DNA of 64,000 bases from Ophioderma brevispina (GCA_023653785.1 JAMKCH010012495.1:62001-126000); one strand, 5' to 3'. Counted from the first letter of the stretch, positions 13,230 through 26,219 are shown. Numbers and translations are program-made. The notes: generated from the letters alone by a model not told the origin.

Positions 13230-14476
13230 AGGATGCTCCACTTTAGAATTTTTATTTTTTAAGGGTATATGCCCCAATAATAATAATAATTTTGAAACTT
13301 TGTCTAGAAAATCCAAATCCATCCTCCTTAGACAAACCCAGCAACATGAACAGTCTAAGAATTAGCTTTAGCATGAGACATAATTTCTTGAACAACGATG
13401 TTATGGTCAATACAATTATACCCCATAAATGCTTTAGAAAACTGTTTTTTCTATGAGATTATTTGAAATAACAAAATTTCCAAATGTTTCCCCACGAACT
13501 TGATGATATTTTACGGATGGTGCTAACTAGCTGATTCGGAAATTTGATGGCAATTTGGTGTCGCCTTTTTTTTAGAATAGGACTAGATTTAAATTTATTT
13601 AATTAACGGTATAGAGAAAATTAAAATTGCAAAATCTTCAAAGTCGTTTTTATCGAAATGCATATTGAGCAAATACGTCACTATGTAACGCGGCTGACGA
13701 TATGTCGTAGTTACTGCTCCCACAGAAAATTCAAGAGTGCACAAAATGGTAATGTTTGTGCTAAATATATGTCATTTTAGAGCAGATATAATACACATCA
13801 AAATAATTTACAAAATGTATGCTGTGGAAGCAGGGGCGTGAAACTCTTTGTCCATTTTGACTCTCTTTGAAAATAAGTATTTGCCCCTAATCTCCAGACA
13901 ATAAATCTGAACTCATATTACACATGCGGCCTTGTTTATTACCCGTATAATGTGGTTTTATTTTAAGTTCAAAATTCCCTCGGGACAATGGGTTTCTCTC
14001 CAAAACAAAATCAAAATTTTATTCTAATTTAGGCACTTTCAATTGTATTACTTTTAGATTATCGCGAGCTGATAATTAGAAAGCTTCTACCATTTTGGAT
14101 TTTGGGGAGATATTGATATCATTGCACCTATATATAATAATCTGTTTAGGTTTTGAATATTTACACTTGTTTAAAAATCCCACTTCCGTTAAAAACGAGT
14201 TTGGTTATATTTTGTGAATTTTTAACGCCAATATCTCAAAATGATAAAAAAAAATGTCAGTTTGAACCTTGCTATACTTAGTTCCCAGTAGGGTAGACCA
14301 CCTTCATATACCACAACTATGCAAAAATCAGTTTAAAATAATTTTGTAGATTTTTTTTTTCTGATTTATCGAATCACTTATTGTGCCTTTGAAGGAGAAG
14401 AATCGGGTATAGGGCTAAATTCAAAATTTTAATTACTACACACAAAACTTATATTTCAAAATCTCTGAGTCAGCCT
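13230..14476. mobile_element. Possible 1.25-kb TTAA-flanked DNA element
   Basis: TTAA at 13,226-13,229 and 14,477-14,480 bracket ends that read AGGATGCTCC and, on the other strand, AGGCTGACTC, a weak inverted match. The right end (AAATCTCTGAGTCAGCCTTTA with one inserted base) recurs at 48,138-48,159, which supports a real repeat boundary. The interior is AT-rich and non-coding. The ends match poorly, so the call is tentative. Confidence 0.33.
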
Positions 14477-14480
14477 TTAA

Positions 14481-15730
14481 ATATAAAGAACTCTAGCAAC
14501 AGCGTTTTGAAATCCTGATAAACACTTAGGCAAGGTCTTAACCACACCGTTATTTTTAAAGAAGAAAAATGATTTTCTCTACGCAAACATTGTGCACTTC
14601 GCATAGTAAACAATAATCAGAGCATCTATTCTAATCAATTTATTCACAGAATATTATTTATTTACCGAGTCTGAACACTTTTTTCCGGCTTCCCTTTTTA
14701 GAAACATCAACAACCGATCGTCACGTAAGGTATTCCGATAATGACTTCACTACATGGTTCTTCAAGACTGTTTTAAACACATCACTTGTTCTAATTTTGT
14801 ATTATTTATTAGTTTTCAGATTTCACTTTACTTATTAAGGATAAAGGCAATGAAACACCCGTGAAAGCGGTCCTGTAATTTGTTTTTGCAGTGATATAAA
14901 CGCGTCTTTTTTCAACCGTATGCAGGTTAATGAAAACAAAAAAAATAACGATTTTGAAATTAATCTCAGCGAAAAGCATGCTTTTTACACCAATAGTGTG
15001 AAAAAAGGTCGAAGTCTTCTGTCAGGCGTGCTATGAATAAAGGAACAGGGTTTAAGAGGCACGCTCGTATTAGATTATTCCGATAAGCATGTCTGAGCCT
15101 CAGGTGGAATGCATGACAACGGCATATCGGCCATAATTATGCACCATACCAAGTCTTGTTTTCAGACGGAGATTCTAATCTAAACTCGAACTTACTTAAG
15201 CGTAAGTCTAAACCATACCGCCAGTCCACAGCGTAACAACACTACCTATATCAATGTAGATAAATTTTCTTGCAAGTGGTATAAAATAAAAATATTGGCA
15301 ACAATAATTGAACAAACAGTTGTGCCAGAAAAAAAGATGGGGCGGTATTTTGTATCAACTCATTGGTTTTTGGTTCTGTTATAGAACATTTTAACAAGGT
15401 TTTTACATTCTACCAGGTTTCACATTTTAACTGAAACTTACAAGGCTTACCGAGGCTCTCAACCAAACCTTAATATAATGGAACAATCCAACCTGATCTT
15501 AAGACGAGAAGCAACCCCTCTAAACACGAGGGGACTCCCCTTGTAATGTCAAGGCGAAACACTTGAGACTGGAATCAATGCATTGACCTAGTAAAAGCTG
15601 AAGTTTTTGCACAATTTAATGAACTCAGTCCCAGAGGTCTCTCTATATTAAAGTTCCTAAATTTAATGACTTTGTTTCAAATCACAACTCTTTTCCCTGT
15701 CGGGGTTTGTTTTTTTTTTTTCCGTGGTAC
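14481..15730. other. Intergenic DNA, nothing recognised
   Basis: AT-rich non-coding sequence without a recognisable repeat boundary, RNA gene or long open frame. Confidence 0.5.
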
Positions 15731-15836
15731 TGAGGTATACTTGTGGTTACTCAATTTCTATGTTTCACCCTATTCCGTCATGGCTTGTGTGTCCTAATTT
15801 AACAAAAGAAAAGTCACCCAATAGAAACCATCGTTA
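15731..15836. repeat. Short interspersed repeat H, copy 1
   Basis: Matches 40,440-40,560 and 51,340-51,461: TGAGGTATACTTGT, then ATTCCGTCATG, CGTGTGTC-like text, AACAAAAGAAAAGTCAC and GTTAACTT in the same order. The copies in B1 and C1 end with ACAAGTATACTT, an inverted match to the start, so the unit is a roughly 110-125-bp element with inverted ends. Confidence 0.65.
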
Positions 15837-16414
15837 ACTTAATCTGTTCGTCAGTAATGTCTGTTTGTTACCCATACATACACACGATCACTCATATCTA
15901 TACATTATACAAGTCGAGAAATGACGGCGTGAGATAAAATAAAGTCTACCTTATAGAGGAACCGTAGAATAATCTTGTGATGACAGGAGGGAGGAGTAAG
16001 ACAAACTCTGAGTTATGGAATTATTGACGGTGGATATTTAGGATTGCTGTAGATGAGCGTGGTCGTCTTTAGCTCTGCCAATGGGGTTCTTTTTCTGAAG
16101 TTCCTTTCGCCTGTCATCCGGAGGTCCGTGCCACGTTAAGCGAGTACGCGAGACACAGCTTTATATTGAGTCTTTATTCGTTTCACTGGTCAACAGCATG
16201 ATGGTCGAAAATTAGTGATTCCGAAGTTGTGGGAAGCCAGTCCGTTTCCTTTAGCCAACCGAAACGGAGTTCTCCCATAGAAAGATAACTTCTACTCAAT
16301 GTGCCCATTTAAGTGAAGTTTTTAGAAGCCAGTAGCACAAATTATGTACCAACCGTATTGTAATTTTTTTTCTTAAAAATGCACTGCAACAAACTGGTCA
16401 AACTAATTTTTTTA

Positions 16415-17238
16415 GGGATGAGCCAGATACATCTAAAGTAGCTTTCATTGTACCACCTGGGGGGGGGGGGGGGGGGGGGGCGGGAGGCAATTTTATGCCG
16501 GGAATACTCATACTATGACATACATGAAAATGATGATGCGCCATTCTGTAGAGGGTAGCTTAAGCGAGCTAGGGGCTCGCAAAAGATTATTACAAGGGGT
16601 CACAATTGAAAAGTGGTCACTGTTGTTGAATTGCATACCAAAGGGTCGTATAATGATCGCACAAGAGCAAGGATTAAAAAAAAATGTTATAGTCTGATTT
16701 CTTATTCATGTTACACTTATGGAAGTTATAAGCTGAAACCGTATTGTAGGTCAAAGGTTAAATTTCGATTCTACAGGGGGTCAAATACTAAAAAGAATCG
16801 CATCTCAGAGTTTAGTGGAAATGGTCTCATATTAGTTGTAATGTAATTCACAAGTAAAATAATGTATAGTTTGGACAATGTACAATGTTTATAGTTACCA
16901 AGTACCCACCTATAAAATTAACCTCAGCCCTATAGGGGTATAGGGTAGTACTAATGAGGTCCGTAACTTGTTAATTTCACATTGCAGATGGTTTGATATG
17001 CAGGATATTGACCCCTGTAGAAGCCATAAATTTAGACCTTTGACTACAAATAAAGGTTTTTTTCAGCTTTTATATAACTACCTAGGGAAGTCAGATGATT
17101 AGCACTAAACTATAATTTTTTTTATCCAGACAGATGTCCACATACATTTTCGTGTATGTCATAGTATGAGGTATAGCCCTGATATAGATGCCTCTTTGCC
17201 CCCCCCAGGTGGTACCGACCAACACGTCTGGCTCACCC
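16415..17238. mobile_element. 824-bp foldback (long inverted repeat) element
   Basis: The ends are inverted: GGGATGAGCCAGA at the left and, on the other strand from the right, GGGTGAGCCAGA. Next inward comes TACCACCTGG plus a 22-base G run (16,459-16,480), mirrored by eight Cs and AGGTGGTACC (17,199-17,216). The inversion continues far inside: ACTATGACATACATGAAAATG near 16,511 faces CATTTTCGTGTATGTCATAG near 17,144, and GGTCAAAGGTTAAAT near 16,749 faces ATTTAGACCTTTGAC near 17,029. Both arms are about 370-400 bp with a short centre. No coding is visible. This matches foldback-type or palindromic MITEs; the superfamily is unknown. Confidence 0.8.
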
Positions 17239-20200
17239 ACTATAAACAGCCTAGGAGATATCCAAATGCTGTTTCGTCCTAAACGACTCTTCCATTAAAA
17301 AAAGTTAAGCAGGGGATTTACAGAATCCCAAGATCATAGGTTTTAAAACCGGCACTTAATCAAACGACGAGCAACGTCCCCCTTACCCATGTAATGGGTG
17401 TTGTATTTTCTCTTACAATTTGAGGTCGTTTTTTGACATCATGTATAGGTACTGAGATCAGCAAGGTTAATGTTGTGAGAGTAGCGGCAAAATATTTTCT
17501 AGCAGGAACGATCAATTTTCCTTGAACGTTTTGAGGACAGCCTCACGCCTAGTTTGTGCTTGTTCTCTTGATTGGAATTCCCTGCTTTTTTGCCTTGCTT
17601 TTGTATGGGTTTGTTGTTGCTGTTGTTGTTTTTTTTTTTTTTCTATTTCGTCTTTTAACCGAGCTGGATGCAAACCAGTAATAGTATATCGTTTTAAAAG
17701 TGTATTTCAGTTCATAGATCGAACTTAATTCAGTAATATTAGAATTTTTTGGTACGGTCACCTCGGCCCATCGCCATCTCTCGGCCCATCGCCACTCGGC
17801 CCATTAACCAACTCGGCCAAATGATGCCTCCACCTCGGCCCTTGCCACCTCGGCCCACCGCTATTTTTCGCCCACTACCAAATCAGCTTATATTGTAAGC
17901 TAGTCGAAAACTTGTTTGATATGTTTGTGAAACTATCAAACGTTTACAATGTTTTTAACGATGTTTTAAAAAGGTTTTGCTAAAATGATTTTTCGAAACA
18001 CCTTGCCAATTAATTTGTAACTTTTTATCACACATTAAGACAAACATTTCCATCAAACATTAACTACAAAATATCGAAGCTTTTGTTACAGAGATATTAA
18101 TCAGAACATTTTACTCTTAGATACGTATGTTTTAGAGATGTTGCTGAACTGATTTTCTGCTGACAATGTTTTCCCTATTTTTCAAACCTTTTTAAAATGG
18201 TCCAATATGTTGTTTTTATATCTGAGTTTTTGAAACTTTGTAAATGTTATCGATTATTGTTTTAAAAACTTGAAAACCGGACATTGTATGGATGTCACCT
18301 TATGAACATGTTTTAATAATACTTTTTTTGATTTTTTTGGATGATAATGTTTTTCAAAATGTTTGTTCCAAACATTGTGAAAATGTATAACGTTCAGTTG
18401 AAAAAGTTTTGGAAAACATTTTTATGATTTAGGCAACGTTTTATGATTATTAGGCAAACATTTTTAGATGTTTCCTTTTTCCTCTCTTCTTTTTTTTTGG
18501 CGCCACTGGGTATTTCAACCCCACCCCAAAATCACGATAGGTTGCAACAATAGATTTCACATATACGAGTTATTCCTTCAAAAAAAATCGAAACCCTGTT
18601 TTTGCACCGATGTAAAGCATTCCAACAAAACAAACAACCCCTCTGAATGAAAAGTTGAGAATTATTTTTTCGTACAATATCATCGAAATTTCTAATTACA
18701 AAGTAAAGCTTTTAATTTAGCAGAACTATTGGAATCATCATCGAATTTTTGTCATAACTTTTCGCTTGTAAAAATGTTTAGTGGAATCCACACATAAGAG
18801 CACGACCTTAATTTCAGCGCATGGCAAAATTGGTCCACGTAACTGTGACATCGGAAATACTCTTCGGTTGTATATATAAATATGCCACATGATTCAATTC
18901 ATACCAAAAGTTAATTTAGATAGAGAGACCCATTGTTTCACCTTCCTCAGCGACAAGTTCAACTTCAGGCTCCTATTTTGTTAATATTGCTTATGTTTAA
19001 TACAAATTGCCGCTTTTTCTGTAATTCCTAGCACTACACCCAATATTTTCTTCATTATTCTGTTCTCAGATCATGTTCCAATTAAAGCTGAAATAATTCG
19101 TATAATCGCAAAGGTCATATTGGGGATCAGCATTATATTTATATAATGCGCTTTTTGACATTACATGGAAAGGGTATTACATCTTCATTGCGAATTTGAT
19201 CAACTGCAACCTTTAAATGTTTGAATATGCTTTAATATTTTTACTATTTGAAGAGTTATTCCCACATATGGACTTAGGTCAGTTTATTAAAGGGATAACT
19301 GATTGGCGTACTGTAGGCCTATATTGACGGGGTCCGACTGGCAATCGTGCAAAGGAGATTTTCAAGGTATCCATACTTTCTTATTATTTCGAAAAGATGA
19401 AATCGATTTCCTACCTTTTATTTGGGTACATAAATAATTATATTTACAAGTGAAAAGGGGGTGATTTGATTGTTTTAACAACATATAGAACTGAAATTTT
19501 ACTACTTGCTCCAATAGGAAATTTTTAACAAAATACATCATTTTTCAGATTATCTTTCAGATGGGGAATATTTTTATGGAACTGTTAACATCAGTGGAAA
19601 ATCAGAGCTTTCATTCTTATCAACACCCGGTATCATGAAAATCTCTCGTTTGCTAACCTAACATTGCCTAACATTATTTGAATGTTGATTCACTCTTAAT
19701 ATTTAAAAAATTGTGCTACTGTAATGTTCAAAAAGTTTTTGTTTGTGGGAATATCTGTCTTTAAATATGGGTTAATTGCATACTCTTTATTATACTACTA
19801 GTAATTATGTGTGACAGAATATTACCACTCGTAAATATTCAACTATTTCAACCATCCGAACTTGCAAACAAGGTCGATGAAGACAGATACTTTGATCCAA
19901 GAGAGGGATCTAATTTAAGTTTGTGTGACGTAGCATGTCACGGTACTTTCTATTTAAAAATAAACGAGCCAGGCAATGGATTTATGTATTTTACATTTGG
20001 ATTATAACGTGTACAACCTCTCGTTGAGGGGTATGGTAATGCATGTTTGTGACTTCAACATATATTTTCTATTTCTTTAGACCCAAGATAGGATCTAAAT
20101 AAAGAAGGCAGCGTAGTTTCGTCTAAGTGGACAAATTTCAGACTGGATGCAGGTTCCGGTCAGGACCCTGTCGCCCTCTCTTCTCAAAAAATAATGGCGT

Positions 20201-20668
20201 ATAACTATAGTAAACCCACTAATAATGGAATAAACTCAGCTCCGTCAATATGGACAATTTTAGGCGTGTTATGTTCATTTTCAGGGATATTGATAGTCTA
20301 TTTACCAGTCGGTCTTTGCAAATTATAATTAACTATTACGCTAATTGAAGATATAAAAATAAAGAAAAAAAGAATTTGTCATTTCGATCAATAATCAATT
20401 TAGCATTTCATCATCTTACCTTATTGGCACTGTGCTTTATTGAAAGGAACGAGACAGTATAGAATTAGATTTGTCATACTAGTTTTGACCAGTAACTACT
20501 TTAGAATAGTATAGTTATTGGCGTTTGGTTTTACAACTTTAAACAACAGTGGGCACACTCGAAGCGGTTCATCAAACATAGGGGAAAAACAATAACATAC
20601 CAAAATAATTTTATATGAAACAAATCACATTAACTATCTTTTATTGGTAAAATGCTCCTCCGTATTTA

Positions 20669-20890
20669 TTGTGTACTGCATTCAACCATGCAAACTCCAA
20701 AGAGACTGCATGTCCATCGAATCACCAAATTGTACCGTGTGAGTTTCACGGTTGCTTAGTTCCCTATCGTGCTTACTCTACGGAAAAGGCCCGTGTGATC
20801 AACGACTGCAGATATCGACAAGGCTGGAGAAATAGTAAGACTAGCAAATTGGTACCGTATTGTAATCCGTATTGTAACCGTCACGACTGA
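20669..20890 (+). CDS. Short cysteine-rich open frame, doubtful
   Basis: A 73-codon frame from ATG with seven cysteines, including PSNHQIVPCEFHGC in the middle and a PYCNPYC ending just before the stop. I do not recognise a family. It lies inside the 17.76-21.52 kb element. No second copy exists in the window to test conservation, and no splice context was established. It may be chance; cysteine spacing is the only reason to list it. Confidence 0.12.
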   Translation: MCTAFNHANSKETACPSNHQIVPCEFHGCLVPYRAYSTEKARVINDCRYRQGWRNSKTSKLVPYCNPYCNRHD

Positions 20891-21089
20891 AGCATCACGG
20901 ATGTGATAATTAATCGATGAAATCCGTGGTAAAATGTATTTTTCGTCTTATTTAATTCACTGCTCGTCATTTTCTCCGAGCCTTTATATAACATTAGATT
21001 TTTGTACCTACTTAGATGGCTACATGTATAATTAATTGGAGTTGGAGATGGAAATAAATTGTTGATCGAGTAAACAGTCTAAAAGAACT

Positions 21090-21235
21090 GGAGAAACTGA
21101 AAGAGAGAAAGAATGAAAAGAAAATGAAATAAAAAGAGAAAGAAGGAGAGAGAAAGTACAGCGAAAGAGAAGAAGAAGAAAAAGCAAGGGAAAGGAGAGA
21201 AAGAAAAGAAAAGAAAAGTAAAAGAAACAGTTCGT
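21090..21235 (+). repeat. Purine-rich GAAA/GAGA low-complexity tract
   Basis: About 145 bp of AAAGAGAGAAAG-type sequence with almost no pyrimidines. The opposite strand gives a Phe/Leu/Ser-rich open frame that is a composition artefact. Confidence 0.9.
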
Positions 21236-21520
21236 TGCCAATGCTAAGGGACCAGCTCCAATTACACCACTGAATATATGAACGAACTAATTAACACTAC
21301 TCTCCATTCAACTTACATACCACTTCATTAAAGCGCAAGTCCACCTTACGTTCACATAGAACTCTCCACATTCACCAATCAACAGTTCCTAGATGACCGT
21401 GGTTCCGAGACGCGTGTCATATTTGCCTATACTTCTCATTGTCCGAGACCTTAGCGATGGGCCGACGACGGGCGATGGCACGAGTCGGCGTGGCCTAGAT
21501 GGTAATGTGCCGAATGACCT

Positions 21521-23334
21521 GTATTTCGATTTTTTATTTAATGTAAACAACTGAATTAATTTCTATAAACTCCAACCTTTCAGACATTTAAGATTCCTCT
21601 AGTATCCCACTCTTACCCTCTTACATAAATGCAATACTGTTTCATTTTAGACAAGCTCCGTTTGAACCTATAGCTGACGCAAAATCCAGTAAATACCAAT
21701 AATTGTTTCGGCATCTATCCTCTCAACATCTATCCTCTCAACAAATAAACAAAATAAATATGTTTTTGGGACGTCCAATTGGATAACCATGGCTATAACA
21801 AATATATACTCTCATATCCACATATTCTCATTTAATTATAAGTCCTGCTTCAAGTCTGGGTTTGCCTTCCATCGATATCCCACCTCACACAATTACGCTG
21901 GGCTTTCCCACACGGCTGACCTCTGTCAATGCAACAATCCGCGAACCATTTCCGCGTCTCCAACCTTAACTCGGTCGTGACCAAACACCCTACACCAACC
22001 TCGGTGATATCGTATTAGTATTAAAAATAGTCTTAATGCAGTAAACAATACTGGTCAATTTGACACAGTCTGTTTGAGACCAACCTGCTTTATACGTGTT
22101 AAACCATGACGGTGTCTATAATTATGTTTCTTTGCTTTGTTGCCGCGACCGCCTGGTTAACGCCATACTTCTTTGTTTTAACACCCTCAACGGCTACAAT
22201 GCCCGTCTGACAACTCACCTTAATAATTTGTTTTTCAAACCGCCCCCCCCAACAAACCCAAAATAATTGTATGCATCTGTATTCGGTCTAAAGAGAAGCT
22301 ATTCTTCTAGAGTGCCATCAACGACGACAATCTCCGCAGCTTATTCCGTGACTGCATTGTATCGTTATTTTTGAACATGGTTGTTACCATTCACATGCCA
22401 ATCATATTTGCTGGAGACAACTTATAGAAAAATTATAACAATATGAAATGTGATAGGCAGAAATTAGTCGCGTGAATGGAGGGTAATTTAATCATAAGAT
22501 TGAACGGATGAATCCTGCATTAGCCTTATGCAAATAATAATAAACCAGAATATTTATCCACAAAATATCACATCTTAACACACTTAAGTGGTAAAGGGAG
22601 TGTCCGTATGGACCCTAAAACCACTTTTCGAGCGTTAAAATGTTAGTGTTTTTTTTTTAAGAAAATGAAAAACATAATTGTTTGGAGTAAACCAACACAT
22701 GAAAAGGTTTACTCCCTATTTCAATGTTCAAGTAATATTTTTTCACTGTTATTCAGTTATAGTAGCCTTAGCTAGCCTGACAGGTAGAAACGAATTTAAA
22801 AAATCCCATAGAAACGCGATTTTCAAGTGCACCAATCATATTAGAAATGCTATAATTTACAAACGTATTACAGATTAATTTCTGTAAAATACTTAAGAAA
22901 TATCTTGCGCCTTTACCAGATATGTTCCCGTTATTCGCACATTAGTTAACCTTTACCGACTAACAGAACGCCATTCATAGTGTTTTTAATTTCTTCATCT
23001 TTTTCAACCGTTTGATGGTCTAATTGACTGACAAATTCTTATAGAGGGTTAATGAACCATCACATGATTTCTCACAGCAGGCCCCATTGAATATACCGCC
23101 ATTCAGCTCCTCATCAAAAATGTAACATTTTGCAAGTACCTCAATGCAGATTTATACACATTCGCTTTTTTATCTTTCGTATATAATTGTTAGGAAATGA
23201 AGGTTGAGATGCATCTCTTACTTTTCATTTTATTATATTGCAGTTACATGAAATTTTTCGGGAATAATGATTTACATCACGTGATTAACGATACGGGGGA
23301 GATATTTTGCCGGATACAAAGTTCTCTACATAGA
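21521..23334. other. Intergenic DNA with a weak MITE trace
   Basis: No gene seen. Around 22,590-22,690 the order GTCCGTATGGACCC, CGAGCGTTAAAATG and a T run loosely follows the F1 MITE fragment at 42,836 (TTCCTATGGACCCC, GCGCGTTGGCCG, T run), suggesting an old copy. Confidence 0.4.
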
Positions 23335-23525
23335 AGTAAAAAGAAACCAAAACTATGTTTTAAACTTACCCTTTATCGTAATAGTCCCCACAGAAATACC
23401 TGCTTTGATTTGCTTGTAGTTTTCACGACAGGAACATTCTAATCATTCAGCGTGCGATCTAATACATTGGTCAAAAAAAGCATTTTCAATAGTTTAAATC
23501 TCGGGTTGGAAAAAATGGGGGCGCT
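23335..23525 (+). mobile_element. Old partial TTAA-2 MITE
   Basis: The order of blocks AAACCAAAACTATGTTTTAAAC, TATCGTAATAGTCCCCACAG, ACGACAGGAA, GATCTAATACATTGGT, AAGCATTTTCAATA and GGGGGCGCTTCTT follows the TTAA-2 copy at 40,025-40,215. Both terminal TTAA sites are missing, and the right end is replaced by the TCATCA microsatellite at 23,527. Confidence 0.55.
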
Positions 23526-23526
23526 T

Positions 23527-23735
23527 CTTCTTAATCATCATCAAGTCGTCCATCGTCGTCGTCCGTCGTCCGCAGCTGTCGTCTCATCCTCAATCATCAT
23601 CATCTCATCTGCATTGTCATCATTATCATCATCAATCATCATCATCCATCATCATCATCATTATCATCATCATCAATCATCCATCAGCATCATCATCATC
23701 GTCGTCGGTCCGTCGTTGTCGTCGGCATTGTGTGT
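23527..23735 (+). repeat. TCATCA/TCGTCG microsatellite
   Basis: Imperfect TCA and TCG trinucleotide runs. The open frames through it are His/Ser/Ile repeats and are not coding. Confidence 0.9.
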
Positions 23736-23812
23736 CATGGTCTCATCAAGCAGGTTCCAGGCCAGGCAATTCAACAACAAGTCAAGTAATCAACCTAACT
23801 CAAACCATTGAG

Positions 23813-25110
23813 GATGGTTTCGAGAGAGGTATGGTAACCGGAGCTGGGTATGGGGACCTCTCAGCAGCATACTAACTGTTAATCACAGACGCCTACTCCA
23901 TAAGATCCTGGAAATTCCCAAGGACAAGCCGCTTGACTGAGCTAATCCGTGGATTGCTGGCTAAATGATGTTCTTTGTCAACTTAGGAGCGAAGAGAGGC
24001 CGATGGCGGAGCTCAAGATGGTCCTACCCACAAGGAGTTGTGGGGGCTTGCACTCTCTCGCACTCTCTTGTTCAACATCTACCAACGACCAACTAGGAGT
24101 GCAGGAACCCGTCGTTTTATTTATGCAGACGTGCCTGGGAATTAGCGCACAAGATTCCGACTTCACAGTTTTTGAAGAGAGACTCCTCCAAAGCTTTGGA
24201 TGGAACTTCACGCCTTATTATGAGGAAACCACCTACGTGCATACGTGCAAATCCATCAAAAACACAGGGTGGTGTGGCTTTCCATCTACGCAAAACGCAA
24301 CCGTGGAAGCCAAGCCAACGTCAGCTTTAAATACCTGGGTCTGGAACTCCCCTGGAGCACGTGTAATAACCCTGTTCTACCTAGGAGTCGCACCTTGGAC
24401 CGCACTCTCGTCTTAGAAGAAGAACCCACATTGAGAAGAGACGAGAGTGAAAGTATGTTACGCAATAACATCTTGAACAAACTCACTGGCACCAGATGGG
24501 TGCTCGCCCACTTACCCCTTAAATCGACGGCACTTGCCCGTGCTACTCATGTCAGAGTATGCCTGCCTGTATGAAAGTCCAACCCATGCGAAAGAAGCTT
24601 GATTCCCGCGCGTTAATTCCTCCTGCCGCTTATCACAGGATGCCTCCGTCCAACACCAACGGAAACTTGTACATCCTAGCAGGAATTGCTCACCAGACAT
24701 CCGTCGTAGCGGTAGCGAGCATGCAAGAGAGTAGCTGCCAAAGTACCAATGTCAGCACCCTATTCTGGACAGATACCTGCTGCCAACCGCCTTAAACTAG
24801 AGCAGCATCTCCCACCCACCTGGAGCTTTCTCCCCATGGGCTGAATGGCGATTGCTCAATAAATTGAGAACCAGAACGGCCGATCTAAGGTTTTCCTTGC
24901 AGAAGTGGGCTCATCTTGAAGCAGATACGATACTACCTGTGGCTGTGGAACAGCGCCACAGGCAATGGAACACCTCTTGGTCTGCCCACTGCTGGAGCAA
25001 CAATGCACAAACAAGGACCTTGCAGAATTCAGTGAAGCAGCCAGACGTTGTACCCATCTCTGGCTGGATCATATTTGAGAACCACAGTGTTTGGACACGA
25101 TAAGAAGAAG
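23813..25110 (+). mobile_element. LINE fragment (Jockey/CR1-like), reverse transcriptase to 3' end, decayed
   Basis: Translated with frameshifts, the segment shows reverse-transcriptase landmarks in order: a DLSAAYDTVNHRRLLHKIL-like motif A near 23,855-23,915 (one frame break), NIYTNDQ near 24,075, FIYAD of the YADD box at 24,116-24,130 (second Asp lost), KYLGLELPWS near 24,325, and NILNKLTGTRW at 24,470-24,500. The C-terminal part contains a TCGCG...MEHLLVCPLLEQQC finger at about 24,935-25,006. The 3' end is an AAGAAGATC sequence running into ATC repeats. Many stops and frameshifts show it is inactive, and the 5' endonuclease half is missing. Copy 3,345-4,400 belongs to the same family. It abuts the left edge of duplicated block A2. 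Confidence 0.87.
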
Positions 25111-25160
25111 ATCATCATCGTCATCATCATCATCATCATCTTTTTTCTTCTTCATCTTCT
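25108..25160 (+). repeat. ATC microsatellite, tail of the LINE
   Basis: ATCATC repeats begin exactly where the LINE 3' sequence ends and pass into TTCTTC. A simple-repeat tail at the 3' end is normal for CR1/Jockey-group LINEs, so this is best read as the element's tail, later expanded. Confidence 0.75.
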
Positions 25161-26219
25161 TCATTCTACTACCGCTGCTTTTTTCCCTTCTTCTTTACAA
25201 ATATTGATAAAAGTATTAACAAAACGCATCCGATTGCTGAGAAAATTTTGATTTTGTGATACAACTTTTTTGGGTCCATCCCAATTCTATTGCCAGGGTT
25301 AGATGGTTTATTGTACGTGTTTGTACGTGGAATGCATGCAGCAAATTGTGTCCTCTATCTCTAAAAAATTGAACATCACAACATAAAATATAAAAAATGA
25401 GCATCACAACATAAAATATGACACGAGTACAAATGGATTTCGTAGAACAATAATTGTTCATCGTGAATTATATTCTTTACTGCTGTCTTGCCGAAAGCTC
25501 ATGTTTGACATAATTTCCATTATCTCTCCACTGAGTCAACGGGTTTTCTTGACATTCTCATCTTGTCCTTTTTTGGCTCGAAATCGATCATAATTAGTAA
25601 ATATTAAACTGACAAACCTCACGGCCTGACTGATTGATAGATATATTCTTTTCATCGGGGGTTGCCGAACCATGACTTGATTGCCTAGGGTCTCACTTCA
25701 GATCAGTTTTGACAGTCTTAACGTATATAACCATTGTATCTTCTCATCATGTATCGAAACAGTCATGCACTTTGTCACTGTCTTTTTAACATGACATTTG
25801 TATCCGCATTCTTCCGTTCAGTAATGCCCTCTAAACCGATGATACATTTGTAATATTAGACGCTGATTGCTTGAATATACATTTGCAGATTGTGTTTCAC
25901 GCAATGTATAGTTTTCAACCGTATTTGCTACATGATACCTTACTTATATCGAACACCAAGTCCCTTTACAAAGCAATTCGGTATTTATTAGAGGTTCGTA
26001 ATGTTTCTATTGTCATCCTGATGCTTGACAGTTTTTTATTGCTTTCTTGTGCGATATTTCTAGAATTTTATCAGCATAAATACAACGAAATGGTCGAAAA
26101 TGTTGCAGTAATATTTCACATCTAAAAACTTGTTTAGTCTAGGTTTAAAATCTTCTGTTATTCTGTGTTCTTTTAGTTTATCTTCTTCTTAATTTTCTGC
26201 TTCTGCTGATCATTCTTTT

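Larger units (their letters stand above)
17756..21520. mobile_element. 3.8-kb segment bounded by inverted clusters of a GGCCCATCGCCA motif
   Basis: At the left edge (17,756-17,880) the text GGTCACCTCGGCCCATCGCC is followed by degenerate repeats of CTCGGCCCATCGCCA about every 12-20 bp. At the right edge (21,440-21,520) the same motif runs on the opposite strand; read inward it starts GGTCATTCGGCACATTACC and contains TCGGCCCATCGC. This is the plan of a DNA transposon with repetitive TIRs. No transposase is seen. The interior has a T/A-rich tract of AACGTTTT/AAACATTTT-like words (17,900-18,480), two short unrecognised open frames, and a purine-rich tract near 21.1 kb. Target duplications are not clear. 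Confidence 0.5.

Noticed and set aside
23452..23811. 119-codon Ser/His/Ile-rich frame
   Set aside because: It runs through the TCATCA microsatellite; the composition explains the open frame.
23949..24416. 155-codon frame as a host gene
   Set aside because: It is part of the Jockey/CR1-like LINE; reverse-transcriptase motifs move between frames across it.
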